NCBI GenBank assembly: GCA_020747015.1
Contig: JAGTJM010000018.1
Coordinates: 186,001 to 250,000 of the forward strand
Source: Pyrenochaeta sp. MPI-SDFR-AT-0127
Taxonomy: Eukaryota > Ascomycota > Dothideomycetes > Pleosporales > Cucurbitariaceae
Direction: 5' to 3'
Length of the DNA stretch: 64,000 nucleotides
Below, piece by piece: positions 31,189 through 42,346 of this stretch. The position numbers and the translations under genes were made by a program. The notes under the pieces were generated by a model. The model made no database searches and was not told the origin of the DNA. It saw nothing but the letters and a program-made list of their open reading frames with translations. How positions within the stretch are numbered: position 1 is the stretch's first letter; every line of letters begins with the position of its first letter.

Positions 31189-32206
31189 ATGGCCCGAATG
31201 TCTTCAATTTCCAGTGATTCACATGGTTACGTTACAGTACATGCCCTTTCAAGCGGCCACTTAACTCTTCCTGAGTACCAATTCATCCATCCAGTGTCGC
31301 AAGACAAACGCCGAACTGTTCCTTCTCTAGCTTTCCTTATTCAACATCAAAACCCGCGTACCGGTCGAGTGACACGGATCGTATTCGACTTAGGGCTGCG
31401 TAGAGACGTAAAGAGATATTCACATCCAATACAGCAACACATCAAGACGCGACAGCCAATGACAACAGATCCCGATGTAACGAAGAGTCTTGCACAAGGT
31501 GGACTCTCGCCTCAAGACATTGACTACGTAATTTATTCGCATGTAGGCAGATATTTCTCCTCTTTGGATGTAATGGTATCTTACTGCAAAACAGGTACAT
31601 TGGGACCACATTGGCGAGCCGCGCGACTTTCATACCTCAACATTCATCATTGGCCATGGGGCATCCGCGTTACTGACTGACAAACCTTCGTCGCTACGTG
31701 GCGGTCATTCATTTTTTGAGCCCGATCTCTTGCCTGAAGGACGAACAATAGAATTATCAGATCCAACATTACAGGCGCCGAGCAAGGGCGATACAGTTGT
31801 AAAACCCGGTGTCGTAAACTTTAATGGATCGTGGAAAGCATACGGAATCCTTCCGCGAACTCTCGATGTCTTCAACGATGGGTCACTTCTCATTGTAAAT
31901 GCGCCAGGTCATCTGGTGGGCCATATCAACCTCCTTGCAAGAACTTCAAGCTCTCACCAAGTCTATATGGCTGGAGATGCCTGCCACGATAGGCGACTTT
32001 TGACCGGTGAAAAGACGATTGGAGAATGGAATGATTCCAACGGTCATGTTTGCTGTATGCACGTGGATCGTCAGCAAGCAGAAGAGACAATCAAAAGAAT
32101 CAGGCGACTCGAGAAGGACGGCGTCGAGATTATCTTTGCGCACGATGTCGAGTGGGAAAGTGACCCAGTGAACCAGACGAGGTTTTTCGGCAAAGAAAAC
32201 GGTTGA
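31189..32206 (+). CDS. metallo-beta-lactamase-fold hydrolase (lactonase-like), copy 2
   Basis: Two exons (31189-31542, 31595-32206) with a 52-nt intron give 321 residues. The intron falls inside the metal-binding motif: exon 1 ends in YSH and exon 2 opens with VHWDHIG, together the HxHxDH signature at residues 118-123. Further ligands appear in NAPGHLVGHINLL, MAGDACHDRRLL and IIFAHDVEWE. It is clearly paralogous to the copy at 23292 (same HALxxGHLTLPE and TVPSLxFLIQH segments) but the two are diverged. Copy 1 lacks the intron at this place. The unspliced reading ends within the intron region, so splicing is required. Substrate unknown; lactone opening is the best guess. Confidence 0.85.
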
Positions 32207-32665
32207 ATTCTGTGTTCCTAGCTGTGTCTTGTAGAATTATCGTACAGCGGAGACGTCCGGATAGGGGGAGTTGTTCATTCGGTACTTAGCACAGCTGTCC
32301 AATTGCAATTCACTTTGTTAGCCATTACGAAAGGCATGTTCTGATCCCACGTTCGACTCTGACATCCTCATATCCCAATTAGGTACAACATACTTTTCCC
32401 CAGCCCATTCGCAAAACAAAACTCCGAGGCGCGTGTTGTATCTCAGCTCTCGAACTTGGGTTGCCCCGCCTTCCCCACACGAAATGTTGGAGTAAGTGGG
32501 GCTTCGTGTCCACCAACCCCGACGACGAAATCGCTGCTTCGAACTCTCACAGCTTGAGTCCTACGGCAATTGTACTGTCACTAATTCCCGGACACAAATA
32601 CCCAGAACTGCGCTAGTCTGAATTCAGCCTTGTCAATACTCGGAAGACTTGGGGATTCATTCACT
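32207..32665. promoter_or_regulatory. promoter region of the two-domain decarboxylase-like gene
   Basis: 459 bases between two plus-strand genes. GCGGGG (as CCCCGC) lies at 32464-32469 about 200 bases before the next ATG, and GTGGGG near 32498. No gene seen. Confidence 0.45.
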
Positions 32666-33555
32666 ATGGCTTCATCTGGGTTCTACCAACGGCCTCCAGT
32701 ATATTCAATCCTAAGTTCACCACCCGATATGTCATTGACACCAGAACAACAGAATCTTAAAGAGCGATTTGATGCAGAAGTTGGGCCAGCTCTATTTGAC
32801 GAATCATGGTCTCGAATGCTAAAGTATTCACCTGAGATGTTTGCTGCAAGTTTGCGGCTGTCCAGCGTTTCGAAGAAGAAAGGTCACCTCTCGCCTAAGA
32901 TTCAGAGCTTGGTATCTCTCGCCGTAAGCGCAGCATCAACACATCTTCATGTACCTTCTATACACCGACATACCCGTGCCGCTTTGGCAAATGGTGCGAC
33001 GAAAGCCGAGATTGTTGAGACACTATCGCTGACAGCAACTCTTGGGATTCATGCTTGTACGGTCGGTGTGCCTATTCTATTTGAAGTGCTCGAGGAGCAA
33101 GGCAAGGCGATGCCAAAGGGCATGGACGGTATGAGCAAAGACCAATGGGCAATGAGAGAAGACTTTGAGAAGAAAAGAGGCTACTGGAACACTCTCTGGG
33201 AAGAGTTTCTCAGATTGAGTCCGGAGTTCTTTGAGGCATATACGGAGTTCAGCTCAGTACCTTGGACAAATGAGGGAGGCAGAGGTGTATTGGAACCGAA
33301 GGTGTGTGGGCATCTCCAACTCATAGGCCGATGAACTGATAGCATGTGCAGGTCAAGGAGCTCATTTATTGTGCTTTTGACACAGCTGCTACTCACATGT
33401 ACCAACCAGGGCTAAAGCTGCATATGCGAAATGTTCTCAATTACGGTGGAACGGCCGAGGAGATTATGGAGGTTATGGAGCTGGCAACTCTGCTTAGTAT
33501 AAGTACTATAGATGTCGGACTTGAGGTTCTGGAAAAGGAACTGGCTAGACAATGA
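32666..33555 (+). CDS. two-domain carboxymuconolactone decarboxylase/AhpD-like protein
   Basis: Two exons (32666-33301, 33352-33555) with a 50-nt intron give 279 residues from ATG 32666 (MASSGFYQRPPVYS). A first CMD-like repeat is seen at about residues 55-150 (LSPKIQSLVSLAVSAASTHL, HTRAALANGATKAEIVETL) and a second near the end (LEPKVKELIYCAFDTAATHMY, HMRNVLNYGGTAEEIMEVME). Each repeat keeps the His and the Gly-x-(S/T)-xx-E-I helix of the family but not the CxxC of AhpD peroxidase partners. A later ATG in MSLTPEQ is possible. It ends only 21 bases from the stop of dehydrogenase copy 2 (convergent). It may act on a related substrate to the single-domain protein. Confidence 0.82.
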
Positions 33556-33576
33556 ATACATCCTTCCTTCATCTAA

Positions 33577-34627
33577 TTACTTCCACTCACTTTCATTTAA
33601 CCATTTATAAACAACCCTAGCATCCTTTCCCTTGTATCTTTCATCATGCATCGCTTCGTCGAATGCCGCCAGCGTAGGTTTGTCCAATATTGTCCTTGCG
33701 CCCACCATCTCCGCGAGCTCGATTCCCATACCCAGCACCTTTGCGCATAGCTCAATCCTGAACCCGCCCTCATAACCTCTTGAGCTTGGTACGTTTGCCT
33801 GAATTCCTGGCACTGGATTACTGTTGCTAGTAACCCAGCACTGGCCCCCGGAAGCGTTGATAACGTCCGTAAGAAGAGCGACATCTAGACCCATTTTTGT
33901 TCCAATGTTCAACGCTTCGGAAGCTGCGAGCGAAGTGATAGCACTGAGGTAATTGTTGATGACTTTGAAAGCAGTGCCAGAGCCAATGTCACCACAGAGA
34001 AATATCGCGTCAGCTTTTCCCATATGTGAAAGGTAGCTCTTCACAGTTGGGAACAGTGATTTGTTGTTCATACCCGCCATGAAGGCAAGTGTGCCATCTT
34101 GCGCGCCCATTGGTCCACCAGAGACAGGTGCATCGACGAATGTCAGCTGGGAAGAGGCGGTGGATAATGAAATAGCTTTCGCGACTTCAAGGATTGTTGC
34201 GGTCCCAATGGTACCACACTCCATTATAATCTTCCCGTTTCCTTCACGGCGTTCACTGTCTCTTGCTATGCTCTCAGCTCCAGCGAGTATACCTGTCGAG
34301 GGGTCGAGGTAAACTTTCTTTACTGCATTCAAATCCGGTAACATCGTTATTACAATATCTGCCCTTTGAATTGCTTCATAACCGCTATCGACGATGTCCA
34401 CTACACCCATGCCTTCCGCGTCTTTTTTAAAGCGCGTTAGTGCGTCGTGAGAAACGTCGCAGATCCATAGGTGATGTGAATCATCGAGTCCTCTTCGAAG
34501 GTTCAGAGCCATGGGATAGCCCATTACGCCGAGGCCTGTTGCAATGTTACATCTACCATGATCATAATTCAAGGTTGAAGGCAGAATTCGTACCAATGAA
34601 AGCCAATTTCTTTCCTGGATTAGACAT
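33577..34627 (-). CDS. beta-hydroxyacid dehydrogenase (3-hydroxyisobutyrate dehydrogenase family), copy 2
   Basis: A 34-nt first exon (34594-34627, MSNPGKKLAFIG) joins through a 58-nt intron to exon 2 (33577-34535), 330 residues in all. The join rebuilds the Rossmann motif FIGLGVMGYPM. The family loops VDAPVSGGPMGAQDGT and FKVINNYLSA (catalytic Lys) are present, as is the C-terminal domain (GFRIELCAKVLGMGIELAE). Relative to copy 1 the central region has an extra loop (ARDSERREGNG). The gene is divergent from the MFS transporter. Having two enzymes of this family in a 5-kb stretch suggests two successive or alternative hydroxyacid oxidations, which is inference. Confidence 0.87.
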
Positions 34628-35223
34628 CCTGAAATATGCAAATCCAATGAAATCAGTGTTAGAGTTGCTATGTAATATTATCAAGGTATTCAACAGTCGT
34701 GTGGGTTGAGTTTTGAAAGCCAGTCGACAGCACTCAGAGATTGCTTTGATGCCGATTCGTCATCATTGATCTGCAACAAACCACACTGTATTATATTGTC
34801 CCCGCACCTTTTGTGTTTCTTTGAGTTCTCATGCTGATTCTGCGCGTGGACGGATCCAATGTTCCGCCACTGAACGGCCCCTCATACTGCATCCACCCCG
34901 CGTTGGAGAAGAGCAACCACGTCTCCACCTCCACACTTTCACCGATCGGCGCTCGGGTAAATGTCCCACGACAGTTACACAGACGCCACTGACGTCTTTA
35001 CACGGGCCCGCGAGAGATATCCAGCCACTTGTTCTACGTTGAAGTTCATAGACATGTCCAAAACTGGGGTTCGTCCTAGGGAAATACTGGATGCCTAATA
35101 CCTGCAATGCCTTAACTATTACTTCGTTGGCGGACCACCATGCTAAAGGTTGCTTCACTGTGAACCCGAGACGTGTTAGCTTGTGCACATCTATCTTCCA
35201 GTTCTGTTTCTACATGCGAGATA
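34628..35223. promoter_or_regulatory. divergent promoter of dehydrogenase copy 2 and MFS transporter
   Basis: 596 bases between divergent starts, with two CCCCGC sites at 34800-34805 and 34896-34901. A 119-codon frame on the minus strand crosses it without family resemblance and was not called. Confidence 0.5.
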
Positions 35224-36950
35224 ATGGCGACGGCAACAGAGGCCAACCCCCCACTTACGCAAGTTGAAGCTCAAGAAAAACATGAGCAGGTTCATCGGGA
35301 GTACAATTCGCAGGACGAGAGTCTCGAGGTTGTTGAGGCGAAGAGAAAAGAGGATAGGTTACGACGGAAGCTTGACTGCTTCGTTGCTCCAGTCATGATG
35401 TTGTTAATGTTGATCAGCTACCTCGATAGAGGCAACATTGGCTTCGCAGCAACGCAGGGGATGACAGTTGACATTGGACTGAAGGGTAGTGAGCTGAACG
35501 TATGATACCCTGTACTTCATAGCAAGACTGAAACCTAACAATTCTAATAGACTGCTGTATCTGTGTTCTACATCTTCTACATCCTCGCAGAAGTACATCT
35601 AGCAACCCCTTCGAGTCTTTGCACTACGTTTGACACTGTTGCAGTTTCCGACTTCTCTATTGGTGAAGCGCCTACAATTCAATCGTGTTATCCCGGCTAT
35701 TACATTTTGTTGGGGCATTGTCTGCCTCTGTACTGGTTTTGTGCAAAACTTTGGCGGTTTGGTCACCACACGCATCTTCCTCGGATTCTTTGAAGGCTGC
35801 CTGTTCCCTTCAATGACTCTCTTCCTTTGCAATTGGTATACAAGAGAAGAGTTAGGCATCCGTATTGCTTATCTGTTCATCGCGAGTGCATTGAGTGGCG
35901 CATTTGGCGGCTTGATTGCGTTTGGTATTCTCTATATGAATGGAGTCGGGGGGTGGGCAGGATGGAGATGGTAAGTTCATCTTTCCTTTGTCGCCACAAT
36001 GGACTGTCGATAATTACTTTGATTGATGTGCTGGTCCAGGCTCTATGTGATAGAAGGAATCATCACGATTATCTGGGCATTTTGTTGTATTTTTCTCGTA
36101 CCAAAGGACTTTGAAACAGCGTACTTCCTCAATGAAGACGAAAAGGAGCTCATGCGACAACGCGCTAGACGCACACAGGCTTACTCTGACTCGGCTGGAT
36201 CAGGGCATTACAGAAAAGCAGATATAAAAGAAGCGGCCAAAGATATCAAGAGTTGGGTTCATGGTTGCATACAGATTGCTGTGGTCACAAATTTGTATTC
36301 TCTCAGCACGTTCTTACCTATCATCATCAAGAACGGCTTCCACTACTCGACAAAAGAGGCATGTACAATCAGGAATCGAGTTCAAAATTCCTATTAATAT
36401 GACTAATGTTTATTAGGCACAGTACCTCGTCATTCCGGTCAATACTTGGGGTGCAATCGTTTACGCTGTCGGCGCATATCTCTCTGATCGATATCAGGCC
36501 CGCTTCCTCCCTCTGGTTCTAATGGCTCCTTTCGGCATCGCCGGTTATGCGATCCTCCTCTCCTCTGTCAGCCCTGGTATTCAATACTTTGCGACATACC
36601 TTATCGCAACCGCGTGTTTCATTTGTACTGGCGGCAACATCACCTGGCTGTCCGCGAATTGCGCCCCCGATGGGAAACGTGCCGCCTCGCTTGGAATCCT
36701 CTTGACGTTGACAAATATCGGAGGCGTCGTGTCAGGTCAGATTTACCAAAGCAACGCCGCCCCGAAATATACACTAGGGCATGCCTGGAGTTTGGGGTGC
36801 TTAGGTTTTGCATGGTGCGGTTGGTGGGTCATCAGAAGCATGTATAAAAGGAGGGAGATGCGAAAAGATGCAAAGATTATGAATGGGTATGTGATGCCTG
36901 AGGGGAAAATGTACACGGATCGTGAGCCAGACTTTCGATATCAGATATGA
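35224..36950 (+). CDS. MFS transporter, allantoate permease/anion:cation symporter type
   Basis: Five exons (35224-35499, 35551-35592, 35645-35970, 36040-36358, 36417-36950) give 498 residues. Twelve hydrophobic segments are apparent. The first transmembrane region holds MLLMLISYLDRGNIGFA, and WGIVCLCTGFVQNFGGLV then RIFLGFFEGCLFPSM follow, as in Dal5/Tna1-type carboxylate, vitamin and allantoate permeases. The second half has VIPVNTWGAIVYAVGAYLSDRYQ and SANCAPDGKRAASLGI. The fourth intron (36359-36416) begins with GC rather than GT: AAAGAG/GCATGT..TATTAG, the only choice that keeps EAQYLVIPVN in frame. As the end gene of the cluster it is the likely importer of the substrate, probably an organic acid. 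Confidence 0.87.
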
Positions 36951-37462
36951 GAGTCTTTTGAACTCTTATATGCAGTTCTACATGATGTGCTCGCCTGTAA
37001 CAGCAGCCGTCTTCTTTTTTTGTCCGACGATCAGAATTCAAGCTTGGAGAGCGCAGTCTTACAACACTCTCTCTTCGATTGGCGATCAAATTTTCCAAAG
37101 GCCACATTTCACCACTCGACAACATTGTCGATCAGAACTCTAGTTCAACCACTCACTACAGATCGTGCACAAAACAAGCGATGCTATGATATCTTGGTCA
37201 GTACGAATTTTGCGGTTTAACATTCTGCCAGGAGATCACGCATGATCAAGAGATGGACTCGGCTAGCACCATTGTAAGTATAGGAAAGTTTTCTCACTTC
37301 AGGTTCACCATCACGGCTGATGATTTTCTGCTTGGCATAGACACATACACCCGAGCGCGTCACTCTCCGACTCTCTTCCCTTCTGCCCACTTGTCCTCCC
37401 TCATTCCAGCAGTAGTACAGCAGGTTTCACACACTGCACTGTAACACCAGTGTTTATCCAAG
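36951..37462. other. intergenic region at the right border of the cluster
   Basis: 512 bases between the transporter and the decayed BTB gene. A poly-T run and short frames only; no gene, repeat or GCGGGG site seen. Confidence 0.4.
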
Positions 37463-38792
37463 ATGGCGGATCACGATTCCCCGCAAGAGCTGTCTCGCTG
37501 CCCAACTCCAACTACGGCAATGATACCATCGAGATCTCTCCGCGCAGTGACCTTACCATTACAGTGAAAAGTGCCAAGCTATCTACGGGTCAGCGCTGTA
37601 TCACTCACTTCAAAGTTGAAATGAAAGCACTCGCGACAAATTCGGAAAACTTCACTGCAAGCGTCCGTTTCAACAAGGCTAACCTATATCAAAAGCTTCA
37701 GATGGAAGGCGCCGACATTGGAGCGATGCATGTATGGTTCATCTATATGCATGCTGCTCACGAACAAGAGAACGCTGAGGAGAATGAATATGCGGATGGC
37801 AACCGAGCGAAACGGCAGCGAACGGATGTACTGACAGAGTCACCGAAGAAGTCATGTTCCAAACTAGTCCTGTGGCTGACACAGACATCACTCGTATTTG
37901 GCATATGATCAATGCAGCAGACAAGTACCTCTTCGACACCTCCATCCTGTGCGGTTTCTTTGATCTGTGGTACGCGAAGAACATTAATCTCAGCACTCTA
38001 CAAGATGATATGGCACGTCAAGTAGCTCTGCCATGTTATATGTTCGATCATGCTGTGGGATTTGCAGAGGTGACCAAGTGGCTCGCGTATAACCACAAAG
38101 GACACATCACTGAACAGCGTCCAAATGGCTTCAAGTGGACTCATGTGCGACTTGCGCCCCCTGAGTTTGTCGGTTACTTTCGCACCAACGTCTCTCACCG
38201 TCTCTGCTCTTTACTCGCCCGAAGTACAGGTCCAATGAACCACGCCCGCCGCGCTCTCCGTACCACCATCTACCACGGTATCTGGCACCGAATCGGTAAG
38301 CTCCTGGAAAATGGCATCTCCGCATGCAAATGCGGTAAGTGAGCTAGTACGTTAGGTCACTACTTCGCAGCGCTAGTGAAGACAAGGGCCTACCCTCTTA
38401 AGAAGAGATTCTCCGGAGCCTCAGTCACCGAGATTCTAGACCGTCTGGAGAAATTTGGGATGCAAGACCACGGTTCCTGCTCCCTCTGTGGTATGAACTG
38501 GAATGGAGAAGTATGGAGTGCCAGGGCGCAGACGTTGCAGAACTTTGACGGCCGATGTATCGATTGCATGGACCGCAGCAGACCGAAGCGCGAGAAAACC
38601 GATGTAAATTACTGGAGACAACTAGAGAGCATCGATGGACGATGGGATGTAAATTTTCGTGTGGAACATGGTGTGCCGACGTGGTATATATCCTGGTGTG
38701 GACGGGCAGAGCATCGCGCAAGATTGATCGAGAAGCATAGAGAGAAGACCCGAAGCTCTTATCTCTATGGCCTATACGAACAGCTCAATTGA
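37463..38792 (+). pseudogene. decayed BTB/POZ-type protein gene
   Basis: Coding similarity runs through three frames. An ATG at 37463 opens MADHDSPQELSRCPTP in one frame. A second frame takes over near 37510 with DTIEISPRSDLTITV and FKVEMKALATNSENF, the BTB strand and helix pattern of a common fungal family. Near 37845 a third frame takes over (MFQTSPVADTDITRIW, CYMFDHAVGFAEVTKWLAYN). That frame meets TGA at 38340-38342 after CKCGK and continues in frame with GHYFAALVKTRAYPLKKRF to QLN at 38792, including a Cys-rich CSLCGMNW..CIDCMD segment. Two shifts and one stop indicate a pseudogene. A 42-nt intron (38335-38376) could remove the TGA, but the shifts remain. Sequencing error at several places is less likely. 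Confidence 0.65.
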
Positions 38793-39292
38793 GCGACGGA
38801 GGGAATGCTATTAGATGAAGATGGCGTATGTACACTGAGAGGAGATAAGTTTCATTTTCTCAATTGCTAGCGAAGACAGCGTTGAGGCCGATTAATCGAA
38901 CGTAACATGACGCAAAAGCACGTCTGACCAGAGAAATAAGGACAGCACAACAGAGTTGTCTAAAAGTGCACCAAATAATACAAAGCAATGCAGGAAGAAC
39001 AGTTTCATTACTTTGTCAAACTCTCAGCATATCTGATTCAATCAAAGAGGACGAAAATGCCTCACATACTAATCCACTATGCCTATTTCCGTCTAAGTTG
39101 AATCGACCATGTACCAAAATGCTATGCTCCCGATTTGTGTTGAATGACCTGCTCCTTTGTGCTACGTGACCTAACCTAGCACCCATAACGCCAATTACCT
39201 TCCAGTGAAATGTCGAGTTGTTGAAGAAGACATCATCACATTCAGAGAACCCAGACCGTACCACATCATTGTAGTTCACATTATAATGCTGT
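38793..39292. other. intergenic region
   Basis: 500 AT-rich bases between the BTB pseudogene and the 3' end of the C1-tetrahydrofolate synthase gene. No gene, repeat or RNA seen. Confidence 0.4.
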
Positions 39293-42200
39293 TTAGAACA
39301 TACCATCAATCTCGCCCGTCTCAACATCGACATCGATGTTCAGATAACCAGGCGCGGTCGGAAGGCCAGGGATAGTCTGAATGTCAGCTGCCAAAGCGTA
39401 CAGATACCCTGCGCCAGCAGCCATGCGTACATCTCTAATGGGCACGGTAAAGCCAGTTGGTGCGCCCTTCAGACTTGGGTCGTGAGACAACGAGTATTGT
39501 GTCTTGGCAACGCATATGGGGAGGTTGCCGAGTCCTTGCTTCACATAGGTGTCGACCTTCTTCTGGGCAAGTTCGGAGAATTCGACAGCACTGGCGCCGT
39601 ACATCTTCTTTGCAATGGTTTCCATGCGCTCTTGGACGGTGCCAGCATCGACATCGTATAAGAGCTTGAAGTCTGGCTTTGGCTTTTCTGATGCAGCGAT
39701 GATGCCCTTGGCGAGGTCGATAGCGCCCTTTCCACCCTCAGCGAAGTGATTTGCTGGAATGGCATCCTCAGCACCTGCTGCAATCGCTTCTTCCTTGATG
39801 ACGTTTATCTCAGCGTCAGTGTCAGTAGAGAAGCGATTGATGGCAACGACAACAGGGACACCGTATTGTTTAGCGTTCTCGATGTGCTTCTTGAGATTCA
39901 CACAACCGGCACGGAGAGTCTCGATGTTTTCGGTGCGGTAAACTTCAGGAAGCTGTGCACCCGGGCTGATATCAGGACCGCCGCCATGATTTTTAAGTGC
40001 TCTGACAGTGGCGACGATAACGACAGTATCCGGGGCAAGGCCAGAGGAGCGGCACTTGATATTGAAGAAGCGCTCGCCGCCCATGGTGAAGTCGAAGCCA
40101 GCTTCAGTCACAACGAAACCAGTCTGCGCGTTGTGGTCCTCATCCGGCTCCGTACCGGCAAGCTTGAGGGCAATTCTGTCTGCCAGTACTGACGAGGCAC
40201 CAATACTGATATTTGCGAACGGACCGGCGTGGACGAAGACTGGTGTGCCTTCGAGTGTTTGCATCATGTTTGGCTTGATGGCATCGACAAGCAAAGCTGT
40301 CAAAGCCCCACCCGCACCGATGTCGTCGCAAGTAACAGGATCGCCAGCACGGGAGCTGGCAACCACCATGCGTCCAAGTCGCTCTCTCATATCGGAGAGA
40401 TTGTTGCTTAGAGCAAGAATTGCCATACACTCGCTGGCGACTGAGATATCGAATCCAGTCTCACGTATGTGGCCCTTCTCTGTAGGTGCTTGGCCAATTG
40501 TGATCTTTCGTAAATGTCTGTCGTTGACATCAAGAACACGTCGCCAGGTGATCGTCTCAGGATCAATATCCAGCCGAGCAAACTTTCGAATCTCCTCCTC
40601 GGTCAGATCGTCTGGATTGGTCTTGTCAATACCAAGCTTCTTCAGGCGGCGGAACATGACGGGAACAAACTCGCGCTTGCCCTTCTTGGCTGGTACGAGT
40701 CGCTTGTAGAGAGGTCCGTCTTTCTGCGTGTTTTCATGGAACATACGCGTCTCAATGGCCGCAGCGAGTAGATTGTTTGCAGCGGTGATGGCGTGGATAT
40801 CGCCTGTGAGATGGAGGTTAAACTGGTCCATGGGAATGACCTGGCTGTAACCTCCACCTGCAGCACCTCCCTTGATACCAAACGTGGGACCCATGCTGGG
40901 TTGCCGCACATTGGCGAAGCATATCCTTCCAAGATGTGCCCCCAAGGCTTGTGCTACTCCAATAGTTGTCGTTGATTTACCCTCTCCGAGTGGTGTTGGT
41001 GTGATGCCAGCAATGAGAATATACCTTCCATTGCGGCGGTGCTCGAGTCGCTTCAAAAGCGAAAGGTCGACCTTAGCCTTGGTGGCGCCATAGGGCTCCA
41101 ATTCGTGGGGTAGAATGCCGACCTCTTTCGCTACCGCTGTGATTTGCTTTGGGTGTTGCTTTCTTGAGATGGCAATGTCTGAGGGGATCGGGTCCTCTGG
41201 CTTGATGGGAAGAGGCGAGATCTTTCGCTTCTTCTCGCGATCAAAGGTAGCGTCTGCAGAGTCTACAAGGTTCTGTAGCAGCATGGCAATCGTCATGGGC
41301 CCGACACCGCCAGGGACTGGTGTGATTTGCGACGCAACCTCGTTAGCAGAGTCAAAATCAACGTCGCCGACCAGCCTCTGGCCACTCTTCTTTGTGTCAT
41401 CAGGGATGAAGTTGGTGCCAACGTCAATAACCACTGCACCAGGCTTGAGCCAGTCTCCCTTGACAAAGCGAGCTTGGCCAATGGCAGCAACCACGATGTC
41501 TGCCTGCCTGACGATTTCCGGTATGTTGGCAGTTCGCGAGTGGCATACTGTGACTGTTGCATCGGCGTTCTTCAGTAGGTGGCTGACTGGGCTGCCCACG
41601 ATGTCGCTGCGTCCCAGCACAACGGCGTTCTTGCCTCTGATGTCAACGCCCGCTTCCTGCAGCAAGACCATGACTCCCTTGGGGGTGCAAGGCGTGAACA
41701 GCGGCTTGCCTCCCCGCTTTGCCAGCTCGCCAATGCTCTGGATGCCAAAACCATCGACATCCTTCTCGTCCGCAACAGCCGACGTTATGGTGTGCTCGGA
41801 GACGTGTTTTGGGAGGGGCAACTGGACGAGAATGCCATGGACCGAGGGGTCGTTGTTATACTCGTAGACCTTGTACAAGAGGTCTGACTCGGACGTGTCT
41901 TCGGGGAGATGGACGAGCTCGCAGTCGATATTGGCCTCCTCGGCAGCCTTGAGCTTCATGCGCACATATGTGCTGGAATCTGACCGGTCTCCGACTGCCT
42001 TGTATTAGCCTTCTTCACGCCAGAATTTGCTTCAATGGCAACGCGACTCACCCTGAACAATCTTCAAGCTGGGCCGGTAGCGTGGGTTCCCCTGCTGCTT
42101 CTCCTTGATCTTTTGGCCCAACCGCTCGCGGATCGCCTTCGCAATGGCAGTGCCATCGATCTTTTGGGCCGTCATACTGAAGCTGCTACTCGAGAATGGC

Positions 42201-42346
42201 CTTCTGTCGCCTACAGTCTTCAACGCAGTATATAGATGGCGGGGCGACGGAAGAGCACAACAATTTTTGGTGGACAGCGGGGTAGCTTGCGGAAAGTGAC
42301 GGGCGAGAACTCGCACGCGTCCGCCGCAAATCGGATGCACCTTCAT
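39293..42346 (-). CDS. C1-tetrahydrofolate synthase (trifunctional)
   Basis: Two exons (42052-42346, 39293-41994) with a 57-nt intron give 998 residues. The enzyme interconverts one-carbon units on tetrahydrofolate: dehydrogenase and cyclohydrolase in the N-terminal domain, formate ligase in the C-terminal domain. Seen directly: YVRMKLKAAEE and LPLPKHV, GRSDIVGSP, ITPVPGGVGPMTIAMLL (dehydrogenase/cyclohydrolase), then TPTPLGEGKSTTTIG (ligase P-loop) and GIKGGAAGGGYSQVIPM. The first 57 residues are Arg/Ser-rich without acidic residues until the MTAQKIDGTAIAKAI start, so they resemble a mitochondrial presequence; an internal ATG at 42175 would give a cytosolic form of about 941 residues. This corresponds to yeast Mis1 versus Ade3. 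Confidence 0.93.

Noticed and set aside
34829..35188. 119-codon minus-strand frame in the dehydrogenase/transporter promoter
   Set aside because: Starts at a non-ATG codon, no family, and lies in a divergent promoter.
38335..38370. 36-nt intron in the BTB gene
   Set aside because: Shorter than any other intron in the window; a 42-nt version or a plain stop codon is more likely.
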